Origin: Aristolochia californica
Taxonomy: Eukaryota; Streptophyta; Magnoliopsida; Piperales; Aristolochiaceae
Direction of reading: 5' to 3'
Assembly: GCA_029961685.1 (NCBI GenBank)
Contig: JARWKL010000002.1
Coordinates: 32,952,908-33,016,907, forward strand
DNA length: 64,000 nucleotides
The position numbers and the translations under genes are program-made. The notes under the pieces were generated by a model. It did not search any database and had not been told where the DNA came from. It worked only from the letters and a program-made list of their open reading frames with translations. Below are positions 29,918 to 41,916 of this stretch, piece after piece (position 1 is the first letter of the stretch; each line of letters opens with the position of its first letter).

Positions 29918-31607
29918 CTCCCCCTCAAGCTGGGGGTGAGAGAACAACATTAACTCCCAGCTAGCTGCAAATGATGTATAGAATCTTTTTGTATAAAATA
30001 GCACATCTTCCAATATGCCTGCATCTTCCAACACTCCCCCTCACGCTATTGCGTACTTCCATGAGATTCTGCTGGCATAATATAAGTGAGAGAAAAAATC
30101 ACTCCTAGCCGATAAGACACTGCTCCAAACTCCAGTCCTAATGCTAGATGTAGGGCATACTCCATCTTTTGTAGGTAGTGTGTCTATCGGCATTGCTCTG
30201 AAATGTCCACCACCGTGTCCCTCCACAAGACAACGACTCTCAAGTGGTAGGAGTAATAAAAGCCACTATAGGGGGGTAATGGGTTTATTTATAATTGTGT
30301 CCCAATCCGGACACCGACTCTCATGATATCCCAACCATGATATTTTTTAGAGTTAAATTTATCATGGTTTCCAACTTCGGGCACCGACTCTCATGGTGTC
30401 CCAACAGTAATATTTTTTAGAGTCAAATAAATTATGGGATGAGAAAAGGTACTGAGGCCATCTCTTCTTGAATAATAATGTCTCATCCAAAGAGACATAA
30501 TAGCAGCAGTTGTAATGTAACACGACAATCTTCCAACACATATAACACGAACCAAAATAATACACCTTGTAGAAGGAACCATGAAATAATCATAATCCGA
30601 TATAAATATTTTTCTTAGATGCATCAACTTCATCTTTTGTGCTCCCCATTTATTGAATATTTTGGTCACATAAAACTTATCCACAACATATGGAATAAAA
30701 TAGTTTTTCCTTGTACTTCTCTTACTTCTCCCCATCTAGCTGGGAGGTAATGGCAGTGGTCCCAGCTTGAACCAAATATCATAGATGTAGCAATAAGTCC
30801 AAATAACATAGATGTATAAATAAGTCCTCAAACCAGGGATAAGTGAGATAATTTCCTGATATATCAACTCAAAAAGTGATGCAAAACAATGGGTTTAAAT
30901 TCGGATTTTTCAATGCAACAGAATACCTGCATGACCTTTGATTCTTCCAATGCGAATATATCTTTAAATATAGATCAGATTGACATAAAATTTTCTTCGT
31001 ATGAAACTAGACTTAAATATCTTACATAAAAGTATAACTTGACTTCATAAAATATAATTATAAGAAGAGAAATAATCTGATATATTTTGGTCTCTGTCCT
31101 CTGGCCGAACTAAGTATTGTTTCCTTTTCTTTTCAGCATGATCATTGACTCTTCCAAGATCAATATCTCCTTATAAAAAATTCAGATCTAGAATTGGCTG
31201 AATAGGTAAGAAAAAAACTTACATATCTTTCAATATATATATAATTATTCATATAAAGTCTCGTTCTTTATAGCACAAAATACCTCGGAAGCTAAAGCTT
31301 TCTACTGCTGCTTGAACCTCTTTTGCAATCTGACCTTTGCTGCTTCAAATATATATTTCTCTTTGTAGATAAATCCAATTGGAAAAACTCATTTTTCCTT
31401 GGAAAGTAGACTGAAATATTTTTCTGTAAATATATGATTTGTGATATTAAAAGCTCAGTATAGAGAAGAAAATTGCAAAGCAAACTACAGGTGTAGGGAC
31501 TGAGAAAAAAACTACGAACCTAGACTTAGGGTTTAGGGTTTAGAGAAAAGGATCACATTACCTCTGTGGGTTGACCACGTCAACTCATAGAACCTGCTCT
31601 GATACCA
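29918..31607 (-). other. Interior of E, no coding capacity
   Basis: AT-rich with conserved copia-1 text. At about 30310-30420 a block containing CACCGACTCTCATG and ATATTTTTTAGAGT is present twice in tandem. The PBS complement GCTCTGATACCA is at 31596-31607. No gag or pol. Confidence 0.7.
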
Positions 31608-31970
31608 TGTTGAATTTATGGAAAAGACAAATACTTCATTGACTTCATTAACTTATTATAATCAGAGTACATGAACATCTACTTATAATAGAGGAAGGTA
31701 GTAGAGTCCACTTACAATAAAACGAAATTTGTCCCAATTACACCCAAACTTTAACACTTAAAGATAAGTCATATCATAATTAAATAACTCAATATAGATA
31801 AAAGATAAATATAACTCAAACTAGAACTCTTCTAGGACGTGACCATAAGATAAAGATGCCTTTGTGAGTCCTTCTTGATCTTCCAACTTATGTGATAAGG
31901 ATGCTAGCTCGTGGTAATCATGGTGGGTCCTACTTCTTATGGGCTTGGGTCCATCTTGTGGGCATTCCAA
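31608..31970 (-). repeat. E 5' LTR, truncated at its outer end
   Basis: Plus reading TGTTGAATTTATGG onward. It lacks about 35-80 bp at the outer end compared with the P LTRs. The join to flanking DNA is near GCATTCCAAA. Confidence 0.7.
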
Positions 31971-32559
31971 ACTAGCGAGAGCAATAATAATACTCATGGA
32001 AGAAAGAAAAAGCATGCACAAAAATACAACAAGATTTACACTGGTTCACCTCAACATGATACTACATCCTATTTTTCATCGTTGTAGTAATCCACTATAA
32101 AAATGAAATAGTATACAAACAGACATCTCACACACTTACAGGTGTTTTTATCTAATCTCTCTTCGGTTTTAGCTCAAAGTCCTTCTCTGTGATGATAAAA
32201 CCCTAATATGTTGCTCGTCTATAACTCTGAACTCATATTATTATTTTTTGTTATCCTTTACTACTATCATCTGCCATGGATCTTTGGTGAAAAAAATCCC
32301 TTAAGAATCCTACATTGTGTATTCCAATACCTGGTATTAGTCATAGACGGTGGTGTCCTCATTGATCCCCTTGATATAACTGGTGACAAAACTCACTTGG
32401 ATTTTAGCTCTAACTCTTGACCTCAAGCTCACTCTTTAATCTATGAACTCTCTTGAAGCACTGATGTAGGCATGGTCCTTTGGTGATTTCCAAAATAGAG
32501 TAATAAGAGGAAGCAAGGGTGCACAAGTTCAATTATTTTCAGCTGGGTTAAGATCTAAG
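31971..32559. other. Unassigned, LTR-like text
   Basis: Contains GATTTACACTGGTTCACCTC, similar to text often seen in copia LTRs, but no ends or partner were found. No coding sequence recognised. Confidence 0.3.
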
Positions 32560-33485
32560 TTAAGCTGAGCCAAGGAACCAAGTCAGGCTCTTAAAAACAT
32601 TAGAGGCCATAAGACTCTCTCTGCCAAAGAACTCGCATTACTTCAAAAAATAAAGCGTCTAGTGGCTTATACAAACAGCCAAGCCACCTCCAACTAGATT
32701 TCTCCTATTGCTGCTACCTCTATAACAGGTATGGTTTCAGCAAATTTTCTATCTTGAATCATTGACTCTAAGGCCTCTGAGCACTTGACAGGTAATGGCA
32801 CCCTCCTAAATTCTATAACTCCTTGCTTACCAAACAAATTTGTTTCTATAGCTGATGGATCCCAAACCAAGGTAAGTGAAGTGGGGTCCATATTTCCTAC
32901 ACCTACACTTCATTTAAAGGATTTCCAATGTGTGCTTCAGTTTCCATTAAACCTCTTATCTTTTAGCCAATTCATGAAAAGTTCAACTATTCCACTACTT
33001 TTTCTCCCACTTCTTGTGTTCTTCTGGGTCTGAAGACAAGGCAAGTTATCGGTAGAGGTCGTGAAAGATGAGAGCTTTACTATCTTGATTCAACAAAACT
33101 AACATCCACCACCAATGCTCAGCATATGGCTTTTCAATAGCACAATAGGCCAGGACATCCATCCCTTTAGACGCTCAAACAGATTACTCCCACATTACAG
33201 TCCATTTCCAATCTCAACTATGAAATGTCAAGTGAGTAAATGCCAGCGAAGTACTTATTCTTCTCGCGGTGAAACCAAAAGTGTTGCCGCATTTTCTTTA
33301 GTTCATACTGATATATGGGGCCCTATGAACATCTCAAATGTTTTCCAGTCAAACTATTACGTTACCTTTGTAGATGATTTCTCTTGGACTACATGGTTGT
33401 TCTTATTAAAGAGAGATCAAAAGTCTTACCTCTATTTAAGTCTTTTTGTACCCAGTTCCTCACTACCTTCAAGATTTTTCACTCA
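32560..33485 (+). pseudogene. C3 pol: protease end, pre-integrase and integrase start
   Basis: Broken plus frames read HLTGNGTLLNSI (region after the protease), SIADGSQTKVSEVGSI and FPLNLLSFSQF (pre-integrase), then QVSKCQRSTY and LVHTDIWGPMNIS with the first catalytic Asp of integrase, then FVDDFSWTTWLFLLK. The frame goes on at 43007 after C2. Confidence 0.75.
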
Positions 33486-34093
33486 TGTTGAATTTAGGAT
33501 CCCTTTTACATAATTCCGAGCAAGAGAAAGAAGAAATAAACAAGAATAAAAAGGAAGAAGAGCTCTCTGGTAGAGAGAAGAAAAAAGAAAAGAGAAAAGA
33601 GAGGTGGTGCCAAGCAAAGAGAGGGAGAGAGATTAACTCAAGAAGGAGATTAGTAACTTGATTAATTCTAAATTACAACACCTCTATTTATAGTAGAGGA
33701 AGAGATAGAGTCCTTATACAATTAGTCTTTCAATCTCCTAATTACATTCCAACTCTAACTCTTTAAGATAAGTCTATTCAAAACAATCCACTAGAAGATT
33801 AATATGAGTTGAACTAGAACTCTTTTTTCAATCATGTGAATATAAGGGAGGAGGCCAGCTCGTGTCCTTATCCTTGTGGGTCTCTCATGATCTTCCAGCT
33901 TATCTTGATAAGCTGGCTGGCTCGTGAGATATTTGTGGGTCCCACTTGATCTTCAAGTCTTCTAACTCAATTCAGCTTGTATTTCTTAACTGCTTAACTC
34001 GTGCTAGCTTGGGTGAGGATTCTTCTTGGTGTACCACATCCTCATGGTGGGTCCCACCAGCTCAAGCACCATGGTAGGTCCCACATTGAAACA
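33486..34093 (-). repeat. C2 3' LTR
   Basis: 608 bp, plus reading TGTTGAATTTAGGATCC to ACATTGAAACA. The PPT complement CTCCCCCTCAAGCTGGGGG follows. Confidence 0.93.
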
Positions 34094-34129
34094 CTCCCCC
34101 TCAAGCTGGGGGTGAGAAGACATCATAAA

Positions 34130-34556
34130 TGCCCAGCTTGCTGCATATGGTAGACATAATCTTGTGAGTGACCGACTTGGTGAGAATATCTGCAACTTGA
34201 CTCTGTGATGATATATGCTTTAGAGATAAGAAACCAGCTTGGAACTTTTCTCATATAAAATGGCAATTCACTTCAATATTCTTTGTTCTTTCATGGAAGA
34301 CTGGATTCAATGTAATGTGTATTACTACTGGATTATCATAGTATAGATCTATTAGAGCATCTTTGTAGAATCCAAATTCAGTGAGAAGAGATCTTATCCA
34401 CAGGATTTCACTAACAGTGTGTGCCATGGCTCTGTATTTTGCTTTTGCACTAGACTGTGCTACTACAATTTGAGTCTAACTTTTCCATGTAACCAAATTC
34501 CCTGCAACCATCGTACAAAATCCTGAAGTAGATTTTCGGTCATCCGAGGATCCGGC
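34130..34556 (-). pseudogene. C2 pol: RNase H
   Basis: Reads DWAGSSDDRKSTSGFC, NLVTWKS, a stop, then SSAKAKYRAMAHTVSEILW (usual SSAEAEYRAMA; both Glu are now Lys, including a catalytic position) and DILTKSVTHKIMSTICSKLG at the end. It copied-DNA maturation role is therefore lost. Confidence 0.8.
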
Positions 34557-35101
34557 TCAGTCTGCATTTGAGAATCCTTCGATGTTGAAGTGACCATGGT
34601 TTTTATGGAGAAGCCCTCTTCCTGAAGCTCCTTTCAGATATCGTAGTATCCTTTCAAGTGTTTTCCAATCACTAAGTTGTGGTTTGTGCATGTATTGACT
34701 TACCACACTTACTGCATATGAAATATCCGACCTTGTTACACACAAGTAAGTAAGTCTTCCCACTATTCTTTGATATTTCCAAATATCTAAATCTTCTCCA
34801 GTGCCTCCACATAATTTTGTATTTGAGTCTATACGAGTGTCAATTGGTTTGCATCCATCATTCATGTCTCCTCTAGTAGATCAAGGGCATACTTCCTTTG
34901 GGATAGCACAATCCCATGTCTGGATTGTAATATTTCAATACCCAAAAAATATTTAAGTAGTCCAAGATCCTTCGTCTTGAATTCAACACATATTTTTTCC
35001 TTAGTTTTCTGGATGCCCACGGAATCAGTACCAGTTAAAATAATATCAACAACATATACAGCCAGAATCACCTTACCTCTCGATGTATTTTCAATAAACA
35101 C
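34557..35101 (-). pseudogene. C2 pol: reverse transcriptase, catalytic half
   Basis: Open pieces 35101-34862 and 34865-34557 in adjoining frames. They read VILAVYVVDIILTGTD, where the catalytic YVDD has become YVVD, so the polymerase would be inactive. Then TKDLGLLKYFLGIEI, RKYALDLLEET and WKYQRIVGRLTYLCVTRSDI. Confidence 0.88.
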
Positions 35102-35668
35102 TAAGTGATCTCCAGAGCATCTGTAAAAACCGGCCCGCTCAAACCATGCCCAAGCGGACTACTTTAGACCATATAAAGATTTTTTTAGGCGGCATACTGA
35201 CTCTCCCTCAACCACTTATCCAGGTGGTTGTTGCATATAAATTTCTTCTTTCATATCACCATTAAGAAATGCATTTTTCACATCGAGTTGATATATCGGC
35301 CATGAGGAATTGGCTGCCAAAGATAATAATATACGTACCAAGTTCATTTTTTCCACTGGAAAGAAGGTTTCTTCATAATCATTTTTTCCACTGGAAAGAA
35401 GGTTTCTTCATAATCATTTTTTCACTGGAAAGAAGGTTTCTTTATAACCTTTGGCAACATGTCTAGCTTTCAGTCGTGCAATTGACCCATCCGGATTATG
35501 TTTGACAGTATAAACCCACTTGCAACCAACACGTTTTTTATCTGTGGGAAGAGGAACCAGTGACCATGTATGATTGTCATTAAGTGCCTTCATTTCTTCA
35601 TCCATTGCTGCCTTCCCCCGTGGATGTTGTAGAGCCTCCTGATAGGACTGTGGAACAAATATGGACAA
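35102..35668 (-). pseudogene. C2 pol: reverse transcriptase, N-terminal half
   Basis: Reads SYQEALQHPRGKAAMDEEM, NHTWSLVPLPTDKKRVGCKW and VAKGYKETFFPVKK. At this point a 35-bp tandem triplication (35344-35447) shifts the frame. Downstream (35102-35343) broken text shows the palm start. Confidence 0.85.
35344..35447. repeat. 35-bp tandem triplication in C2 RT
   Basis: Three copies of a unit with TTTTTTCCACTGGAAAGAAG, the third one base shorter. As 35 is not a multiple of three it disrupts the frame. Confidence 0.88.
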
Positions 35669-36158
35669 AATAGAAGAAAGAAACTGACATCATAAAGGTG
35701 AGAGGTAATGATGAGACAAATTTTGAAATGGGCTGAGAAGTAGGACTAGGGCATGATCTAGGTTCTTTCCTTATAGCAATAGGACGAGTATCATATTGAG
35801 AGCCAAAAATAATTGGTGATGAAGGACTTACCTTTGTTGGATCTGTTAACCCCGTAGGTGTGGTGTCGGCCACTTGCTCAGGGGGTTGAATAATCTCTGT
35901 ATCACGAGGCACAACTGGTCGAGGAGAACCTGGTACTGAGGACAAACCAGGAGGAACATTATCAGAATAAAATGATGAGTCTTCAAAAAATGTTACATCC
36001 CTGAACACAAATAAACATTGAAGAGTGGGACTATAACAAACATAACCCTTTTGTGTGCGAGAGTATCCCAAGAACATACACTTGATAGATTTAGGATCAA
36101 GTTTTCTGTGTCTAGGAAATGAATTATGAACAAAACATTGACATCCGAAGACTTTCAA
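35598..36158 (-). pseudogene. C2 pol: integrase C-terminus and linker
   Basis: KVFGCQCFVHNSFPRH, KLDPKSIKCMFLGYSRTQKG and FRDVTFFEDSSFY are the usual copia integrase C-terminal motifs. A Pro/Ser/Thr-rich linker leads to RT. Confidence 0.85.
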
Positions 36159-36206
36159 AGGTAGTGAAAATGGATCATCATTAGGTAATAATTTAGAGTA
36201 AGGAGA

Positions 36207-36641
36207 TTAATTACCAAGAACGGAAGATGGTAGACAATTTATAAGAAAGCAATTTGTAAGAACTACATGAGGCCAATTAAAGTATGGAACATTCATGGCA
36301 TATAATAAACCTCGAGCTACCTCAAGAATATGACGATTTTTCCGTTCGGCTACACCATTTTGTTGAAGAGTGTAGACACATGATGTTTGATGGATAATGC
36401 CATTTTCTTGACAAAAAGAGTCAAGGTCTTTGGAAACATATTCTTTGACATTATCAGACCAGAAAATATTTATTTTTTTACCAAATTGTGTGAATACCAT
36501 AGCTTGAAATGACTTAAAAATAGATGGTATCTCAGAACGCTCCTTAAAATATAAACAACCAAGTTGTGCGAGTGAAATCATCAATAAATGTAATAAAAAA
36601 AAATTTCTTGAGAAATGTTGGAGACACTCAAGGGCCCCCAA
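36207..36641 (-). pseudogene. C2 pol: integrase core
   Basis: 144 codons with FQAMVFTQFGKKINIFWSDN (second catalytic Asp in SDN), TSCVYTLQQNGVAERKNRHI (catalytic Glu in VAERKN) and NWPHVVLTNCFLINCLPSSV. A frame change separates it from the pre-integrase part. Confidence 0.88.
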
Positions 36642-37168
36642 ACATTAGTATGAATTAAAAAAAATGGAGTAACACTTTTGACTTGTAGATGAGGAGAGTA
36701 TGTACTCATTTGATGTTTACTCAATAGACAAACCTCACAAAGAAATTCTGACCTTACTTTATGAGAAGGAAACATATAATGAAGAGAATGTGCAGATGGA
36801 TGCCCCAACCGATTGTGCCATAATCGTGTCTCATTTTCAGTAGTGGAAACCATATTCATTTTTGGCACGTCCAAGTACTAAAGCCCCCTTTGTTCATGGC
36901 CTCCACCAATCACCTGCTTCGTTATAAGATCCTGAAACACACATGAAGTGGGTGAGAAGGTAACAAAGCAATTAAAATATTTTGTTAGCTGACAAACAGA
37001 TAATAGATTCAAAGGGAAAGTAGGAACGAAAAGAATATCAGTGAGCGAAAGTGATGGTGTAACCGAAGTGAACCTTTCCCTTGGACTTTGGTTTGAGAAC
37101 CGTCGGGTATGGTAATGAACTTGAGTGAAAGACTTGGAGATAGAGAATGTAATAAATTTTTGTTACCT
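36581..37168 (-). pseudogene. C2 pol: region after protease and pre-integrase
   Basis: TGNKNLLHSLSPSLSLKFIT next to the A1 junction, PDGSQTKVQGKGS, then ETRLWHNRLGHPSAHSLHY and CEVCLLSKHQMSTY (HHCC zinc-binding part) and a start of the core, FFLIHTNVWGP with Asn for the usual catalytic Asp (HTDVWGP). Confidence 0.85.
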
Positions 37169-37173
37169 GTACG

Positions 37174-37583
37174 TGTTATGGACTCTATAGCATCACGAGT
37201 TACCAACAGGCGTAGGAATTAATTAATGTGTTTTTTAATTTCCATGTAATTGTTTTTGGTTTGGGTTTGTCTTTGGTTTGGGTTGGTTTAGCACTTATTG
37301 GTTTGAACCATTGACCCAAGGGGTCTATAGTTTTTTGGGCGTCCTCAACCCTATTTAAGGGGACAGCTAGGGTAATGAGAAAGGGGCAATTGAGTCTACT
37401 TTAGCTAGAGTAAATTAGATAAACAGGTCGAGAGCTCCTTCAAGCTCTCTCCCATTTTTCCCCCATTCCTTTCCGAAATTCAATCTTCATCATTCCATCA
37501 TTCTATCTCAATGTCAAGCAAGGCAATGGAAGGAAGAGAAGAGAGGAGGGTGACAAGATCCATGGCTCGTGAGGATCCTAACA
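37174..37583 (+). repeat. A1 5' LTR
   Basis: TGTTATGGACTCTATAGC to GGATCCTAACA. The last 80 bases are open and read EGREERRVTRSMAREDPNN through the PBS. Confidence 0.93.
37349..37362 (+). promoter_or_regulatory. TATA-like core promoter of the A1 LTR
   Basis: CCCTATTTAAGGGG, identical to the block in the G1-a LTR although the rest of the two LTRs differs. Confidence 0.6.
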
Positions 37584-37586
37584 ACG

Positions 37587-37596
37587 TGGTATCAGA
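37587..37596 (+). promoter_or_regulatory. A1 primer-binding site
   Basis: TGGTATCAGA three bases after the LTR end; then the sequence departs at the gag deletion junction (TCAGAACA). Confidence 0.8.
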
Positions 37597-38642
37597 ACAA
37601 TGGTGATGGTCAGTTAGCTCCTTTACTTACAGCATTTGCGGATTTATTTAATGACCCTACGGGTCTACCACCAGTGCGTCACTGCGATCACCGCATTCAT
37701 TTAAAGTTGGGAACTGATCCAGTAGTGGCGCAGCCTTATCATTACCCGCATATACAAAAAGATGAAATAGAACGATAGTGCATGCATATGCTCACTCAGG
37801 GAGTGATCCAGCCCAGTTGATCTCCTTTTCCCTCACCAATGTTACTAGTACGTAAAAATGATGGAGGTTTTGTGTTGACTATAGGAAACTCAACTTGCAG
37901 ACAATTGAAGACTAGTTCCCCATTCCAGTCGTGGATGAGTTACATGGGGCTACAATTTTTACCAAGTTAGATTTGAAATCGGGCTATCATCAAAAAAGAG
38001 TTCATCCGGCTGATGTAGTGAAGACTGCGTTCCGCACACATCACGGTCATTTCGAGTTCCTCGTCATGCCCTTCGGTCTCTCCAATGCACCCTCCACTTT
38101 TCAGGCCCTCATGAATGAGGTATTTTCATCGCTTCTGTGCAACTGTGTTAGTTTTTTTTTATGACATTCTGGTCTACAGCAAAAATTCGGGAGAACATCT
38201 CCAACACCTTCATCAGGTATTTACCATTCTATGCTCTCATCATTTGGTTTTGAATAAATCCAAATGTTCTATGGGTACATCTGAGGTGGCATATTTGGGC
38301 CACGTCATATCAGCTGTGGGCGTGAAAGTTGACCAGAGCAAGATACAAGCAGTAACAGATTGGCCGATTTCCACCTCCATCACAGCATTAAGGGGATTTT
38401 TGGGCCTAGCAGGATATTACATAAAATTTATCCAATCTTATGGCCAGATAGCAGCACCACTCAACAACCTTCTCAAAAAACATGCCTTCCACTGGTCTTC
38501 TTCAGCGGATCAGGCCTTTCAGCTGTTAAAGGAGGCCTTAGCCTCAGCGCCAGTCCTACAATTACCAGATTTTGAGGGAGACTTTGTGGTGGAATGTGAT
38601 GCATCCAGGGGAGGTATAGGGGTAGTGTTACAAAAATTTTGA
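37597..38642 (+). pseudogene. A1 pol: reverse transcriptase and start of RNase H
   Basis: Starts in the protease-RT linker (LAPLLTAFADLFNDPTGLPP). RT motifs in three frames: [20 protein letters not shown], then [14 protein letters not shown], where the catalytic FFDD is FFYD, then YLGHVISAVGVKVDQSKIQA, GFLGLAGYYIKFIQSYGQI and VECDASRGGIGVVL. Stops and frame changes lie near 37780, 37860-37930 and 38140. Confidence 0.88.
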
Positions 38643-39763
38643 CACCCCATTGCTTATTTCAGCCATCAGTTGGGACAACACCACCATAAGTTAGCTGCAT
38701 ATGAGAGGGAATTGATTGGGTTAGCCAAGGTTGTCCAACATTAGCAACCTTATATCTGGGGACGACAATTTCTCATTCGTACATATCATTGCAACCTCAA
38801 GTATCTTCTTGAACAGCGCCTCACCACATCCCCACATCAGCATTGGTTGACTAGACTCATGGGCTTCGATTTACGGTTCACTATAAGCCAGGTAGTTCGA
38901 ATTTGGGGGCTGATGCTTTATCATGTCGGGATATTTCAGCCACACAAGTTTATGCTATCAGTCACCCACGTTCACTTGTGCTAGATTCTATTCGTGAGGA
39001 AGTACACCAATATCCGGATCTCATGTCATTATATCAAGATATTCAACAGGGGACAGCAGCACCTCATTGGACGATTCAGGATCGTCTCATACTCTACAAA
39101 AACAGGATTTTTATGCATCATACGTCTCCACTTCTTCACACCATACTGTCCTCTATCCATGATAGCACACATGAGGGTCGACAGAAAACATATTTCCGAA
39201 TCAGTCCAGACTTTTATTGGAAGGGCATGAAGAGCACAATTGCTGATTATGTAGCTGCTTGTCAGATTTGTCAACGCAACATGGCCAAATCTTTAAGTCC
39301 TGCCGGCCAACTGCAACCTCTGCAACTACCGTCTCAAATTTGGTCCGACATTTCATTGGACTTCATTGCTGGCCTTCCCGTTTCATCAGGTAAATCTGTG
39401 ATATTCGTCGTCGTTGATCGATTTTCAAAATATGGTCACTTCATTGCTTTGGTGCATCCATATACTACTGCTCAGGTCGCTCAATTATTTATGGACAACA
39501 TTGTCCGATTATACGGAATTCCCACATCCATTATCAGTGATAGGGATGTCATTTTTACTAGTATCTTTTGGAAGAAATTATTCAAATTACAAGGCACCCA
39601 ATTGGCATTTTCGTCTGCATATCATCCACAAACGGACGGACAAACAAAGGTCGTCAATCGCACGATTGAAATGTATCTTCGTTGTTTTGTGGGGGACGCA
39701 CCTAGACGGTGGGTGAAATGGCTTTCATGGGCAGAATTTTGCTATAACACACCTTACACATAG
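38643..39763 (+). pseudogene. A1 pol: RNase H end and integrase
   Basis: RNase H remnants (HQLGQHHHKLAAYEREL) with stops, then a 286-codon open stretch from 38903: MGADALSCRDI, SSIHDSTHEGRQKTYF, ADYVAACQICQRNM (zinc-binding), LDFIAGLP, ISDRDVIFTS and DGQTKVVNRTIEMYL. The catalytic Glu of GQTEVV has become Lys. Ends with a frame change after CYNTPYT. Confidence 0.88.
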
Positions 39764-39852
39764 CACTGGGAACTACTCCTTTCAAGGTAGTTTATGGCAG
39801 AGATCCACCTCGTCTATTACCATATGAACCTGGGGCATCCAAAGTTGTCACT

Positions 39853-40403
39853 TTGGACCAAGCGTTAGCTGAAAGAGAAGCTATGCTCAATGAGGTATGT
39901 ACTCATCTCCAGGAGGCCCAGCACTCTATGAAACTCTATTATGATAAGAAGCATCGAGAGGTATCTTATTTCCCTGGAGACTATGTGTGGTTAAAGCTTC
40001 AACACTACCGCCAGCTGTCCCTGACTGCATCCAAGCGCCATAAGCTGTCTCCAAAATATTATGGTCCATTTCAGGTGTTGGACAAAATTGGGCCCGTGGC
40101 ATACTGCTTGCAGCTACCACCGGAAGCAAAGATCCATAATGTATTTCACATCTCCCAATTCAAGCCCTTCCAGGGTGACTCACCCCTACTGCACACTCCA
40201 CTACCGCCGCTACATGAGGGCAGAGTCCTTTCTATTCCAGTTCAGATTTTAAAAGCACGCCACATTCAGGGTGATTGGGAAATTCTCGTCCAGTGGGCAG
40301 ATGCCGACCCCAGTGACACCACATGGGAGCCGTTAGCATCATTTCGACTCCTATATCCTTCCTTCCAGCTTGAGGACAAGCTCTTTCTCCAGGAGGGGGG
40401 TGA
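39853..40403 (+). CDS. A1 pol: integrase C-terminus and chromodomain-like tail
   Basis: Open stretch of about 200 codons (to 40452, into the LTR). YRQLSLTASKRHKLSPKYYG, KIHNVFHISQFKPFQGD, WEILVQWADADPSDTTWEPL and the end LEDKLFLQEGGDVM, after which the frame reads NSIASRVTNRRRN inside the 3' LTR. Confidence 0.88.
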
Positions 40404-40813
40404 TGTTATGAACTCTATAGCATCACGAGTTACCAATAGGCGTAGGAATTAATTAATGTGTTTTTCAATTTCCATGTAATTTTTTTTAGTTTGGGTTTGT
40501 CTTTGGTTTGGGTTGGTTTAGCACTTATTGGTTTGAACCATTGACCCAAGGGGTCTATAGTGATTTGGGCATCCTCAATCCTATTTAAGGGGACGGCTAG
40601 GGTAATGAGAAAGTAGCAATTGAGTCTACTTTAGCTAGAGTAAATTAGATAAACAGGTCAAGAGCTCCTTCAAGCTCTCCCCCATTTTTCCCCAATTCCT
40701 TTCCGAAATTCAATCTTCATCATTCCATCATTCTATCTCAACGTCAAGCAAGGCAATGGAAGGAAGAGAAGAGAGGAGGGTGACAAGATCCATGGCTCGT
40801 GACGATCCTAACA
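40404..40813 (+). repeat. A1 3' LTR
   Basis: 410 bp, TGTTATGAACTCTATAGC to GATCCTAACA. Preceded by the PPT AGGAGGGGGGTGA. Confidence 0.93.
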
Positions 40814-41046
40814 GTATGATGCTCAGAGGCTTCTGAGTCAATTATCCAGGATGAAGATGAGGCAGATAGCATACCTGAAGTGGTAGTGGAAGCAGTAGTT
40901 GTGGAGGAACTAGGAGAGGAACCCAACATTGTCTTCATTTTCTGAAATAGCTCATACTCTTCATCAGTAAAAAATTTATGTGCTGCTGATTTTATGGGTT
41001 GTTCTTCTTTTGTATCACTGACAAAGGCTTGATTAGCCCTTGTCAA
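40814..41046 (-). pseudogene. C2 protease region, cut by A1
   Basis: Reads FFTDEEYELFQKMKTML, a Ser/Thr-rich linker and SSSSWIIDSEASEH, the protease active site (usual IIDSGAS, here Glu for Gly). The frame breaks at the A1 insertion and resumes at 37168 with TGNKNLL. Confidence 0.85.
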
Positions 41047-41052
41047 TTCTAA

Positions 41053-41916
41053 CTATCCACTGGCTTTATAGCATATCTCTTGATAATGGCCATATTGTCC
41101 ACAGTAACTGCATGCCTTGGAATCCTTGTAATAGCATTGATCTATAGTGTGGCCAATTTTTTTACAATGATCACACTCTTTCCCATCTGCTCTACCAGCA
41201 CCAGTCCTTCCACTTCTTCCTCTGCCTCGGCCTCGACCGCAGTCAAATGATGACCCTCTATGATCGGAATACATAGCAGATGATACTTCAATAGAGGAAG
41301 AAGAAGTGTCTAGAATACGAAGTAGTGTTGCACATACATCATCAAACTTGGGGACCGCAGAAGAACTTAGTAGTTGACTCTTGGCAATCTCAAGATGGGG
41401 TTTAACATTTGCAAGGCAAATAGCAGTAATTAAGGCTTCCTTCTGCTTGTCTTGGATAGTAATATTTGTGGTTGAAGGTTGAGTTAACTTCCACTCTTGA
41501 AGAAAGCCTCTAAAGTGGGCCAAGTACTCATGGATATTTTCTCCTTGTTTAGTATTCAACATTCATTGGAGAATGTCATATGGTCTAAGTTGAGTATCTG
41601 GGGAAGAGTACAGTTTAGCACATGTCTCCAAAATTTGTTTAACAATGCCAAGATGAATGATATTATTGGAGACATGTTCTTCCATAGTATTGGTTAGCCA
41701 ATTAATCACCAAAGTATCATTTTTCAACCATTTTTTATAAAAAATATCATCTTCATCAATAGGTAGTCCTAGGGTGGTGAGGTGACCAAGTAGGTCTTTT
41801 GTTATAAGGAACCTCCGAACCGATGTGGACCAACTCATAAAATTTGATACTCCACATAAGGGTATGGTGGTAATTCGCAGTATATCACTTTTGATATTCA
41901 TATTCTCTTCAGCCAT
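41053..41916 (-). pseudogene. C2 gag with one in-frame stop
   Basis: Starts at the ATG at 41916: MAEENMNIKSDI, FMSWSTSVRRFLITKDLLGH, HLGIVKQILETCAKLYSS. One TGA at about 41563-41565 follows YDILQ. The same frame goes on with QGENIHEYLAHFRGFLQEW, an Arg/Gly-rich part and two CCHC knuckles, CDHCKKIGHTIDQC and CSYCGQYGHYQEIC. Otherwise complete for a copia gag. Confidence 0.9.

Larger units (their letters stand above)
28810..31970 (-). mobile_element. E: non-autonomous copia-1 element
   Basis: Same LTR family and interior type as R, P and Q. The 3' LTR (28810-29917) is opened by a solo LTR. The 5' LTR is truncated at its outer end. No coding region. No TSD seen, perhaps because of the truncation. 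Confidence 0.75.
37174..40813 (+). mobile_element. A1: Ty3/gypsy element without gag, TSD gtacg/gtatg
   Basis: LTRs 37174-37583 and 40404-40813 (410 bp each, about 18 differences), flanked by GTACG (37169-37173) and GTATG (40814-40818). After the PBS the sequence jumps straight to the protease-RT linker, so gag and protease are deleted. Pol is in several frames. Confidence 0.93.

Noticed and set aside
30041..30735. Frames of 60-114 codons in the E interior
   Set aside because: Similar text occurs in P and Q with breaks at different places; no gag or pol motif.
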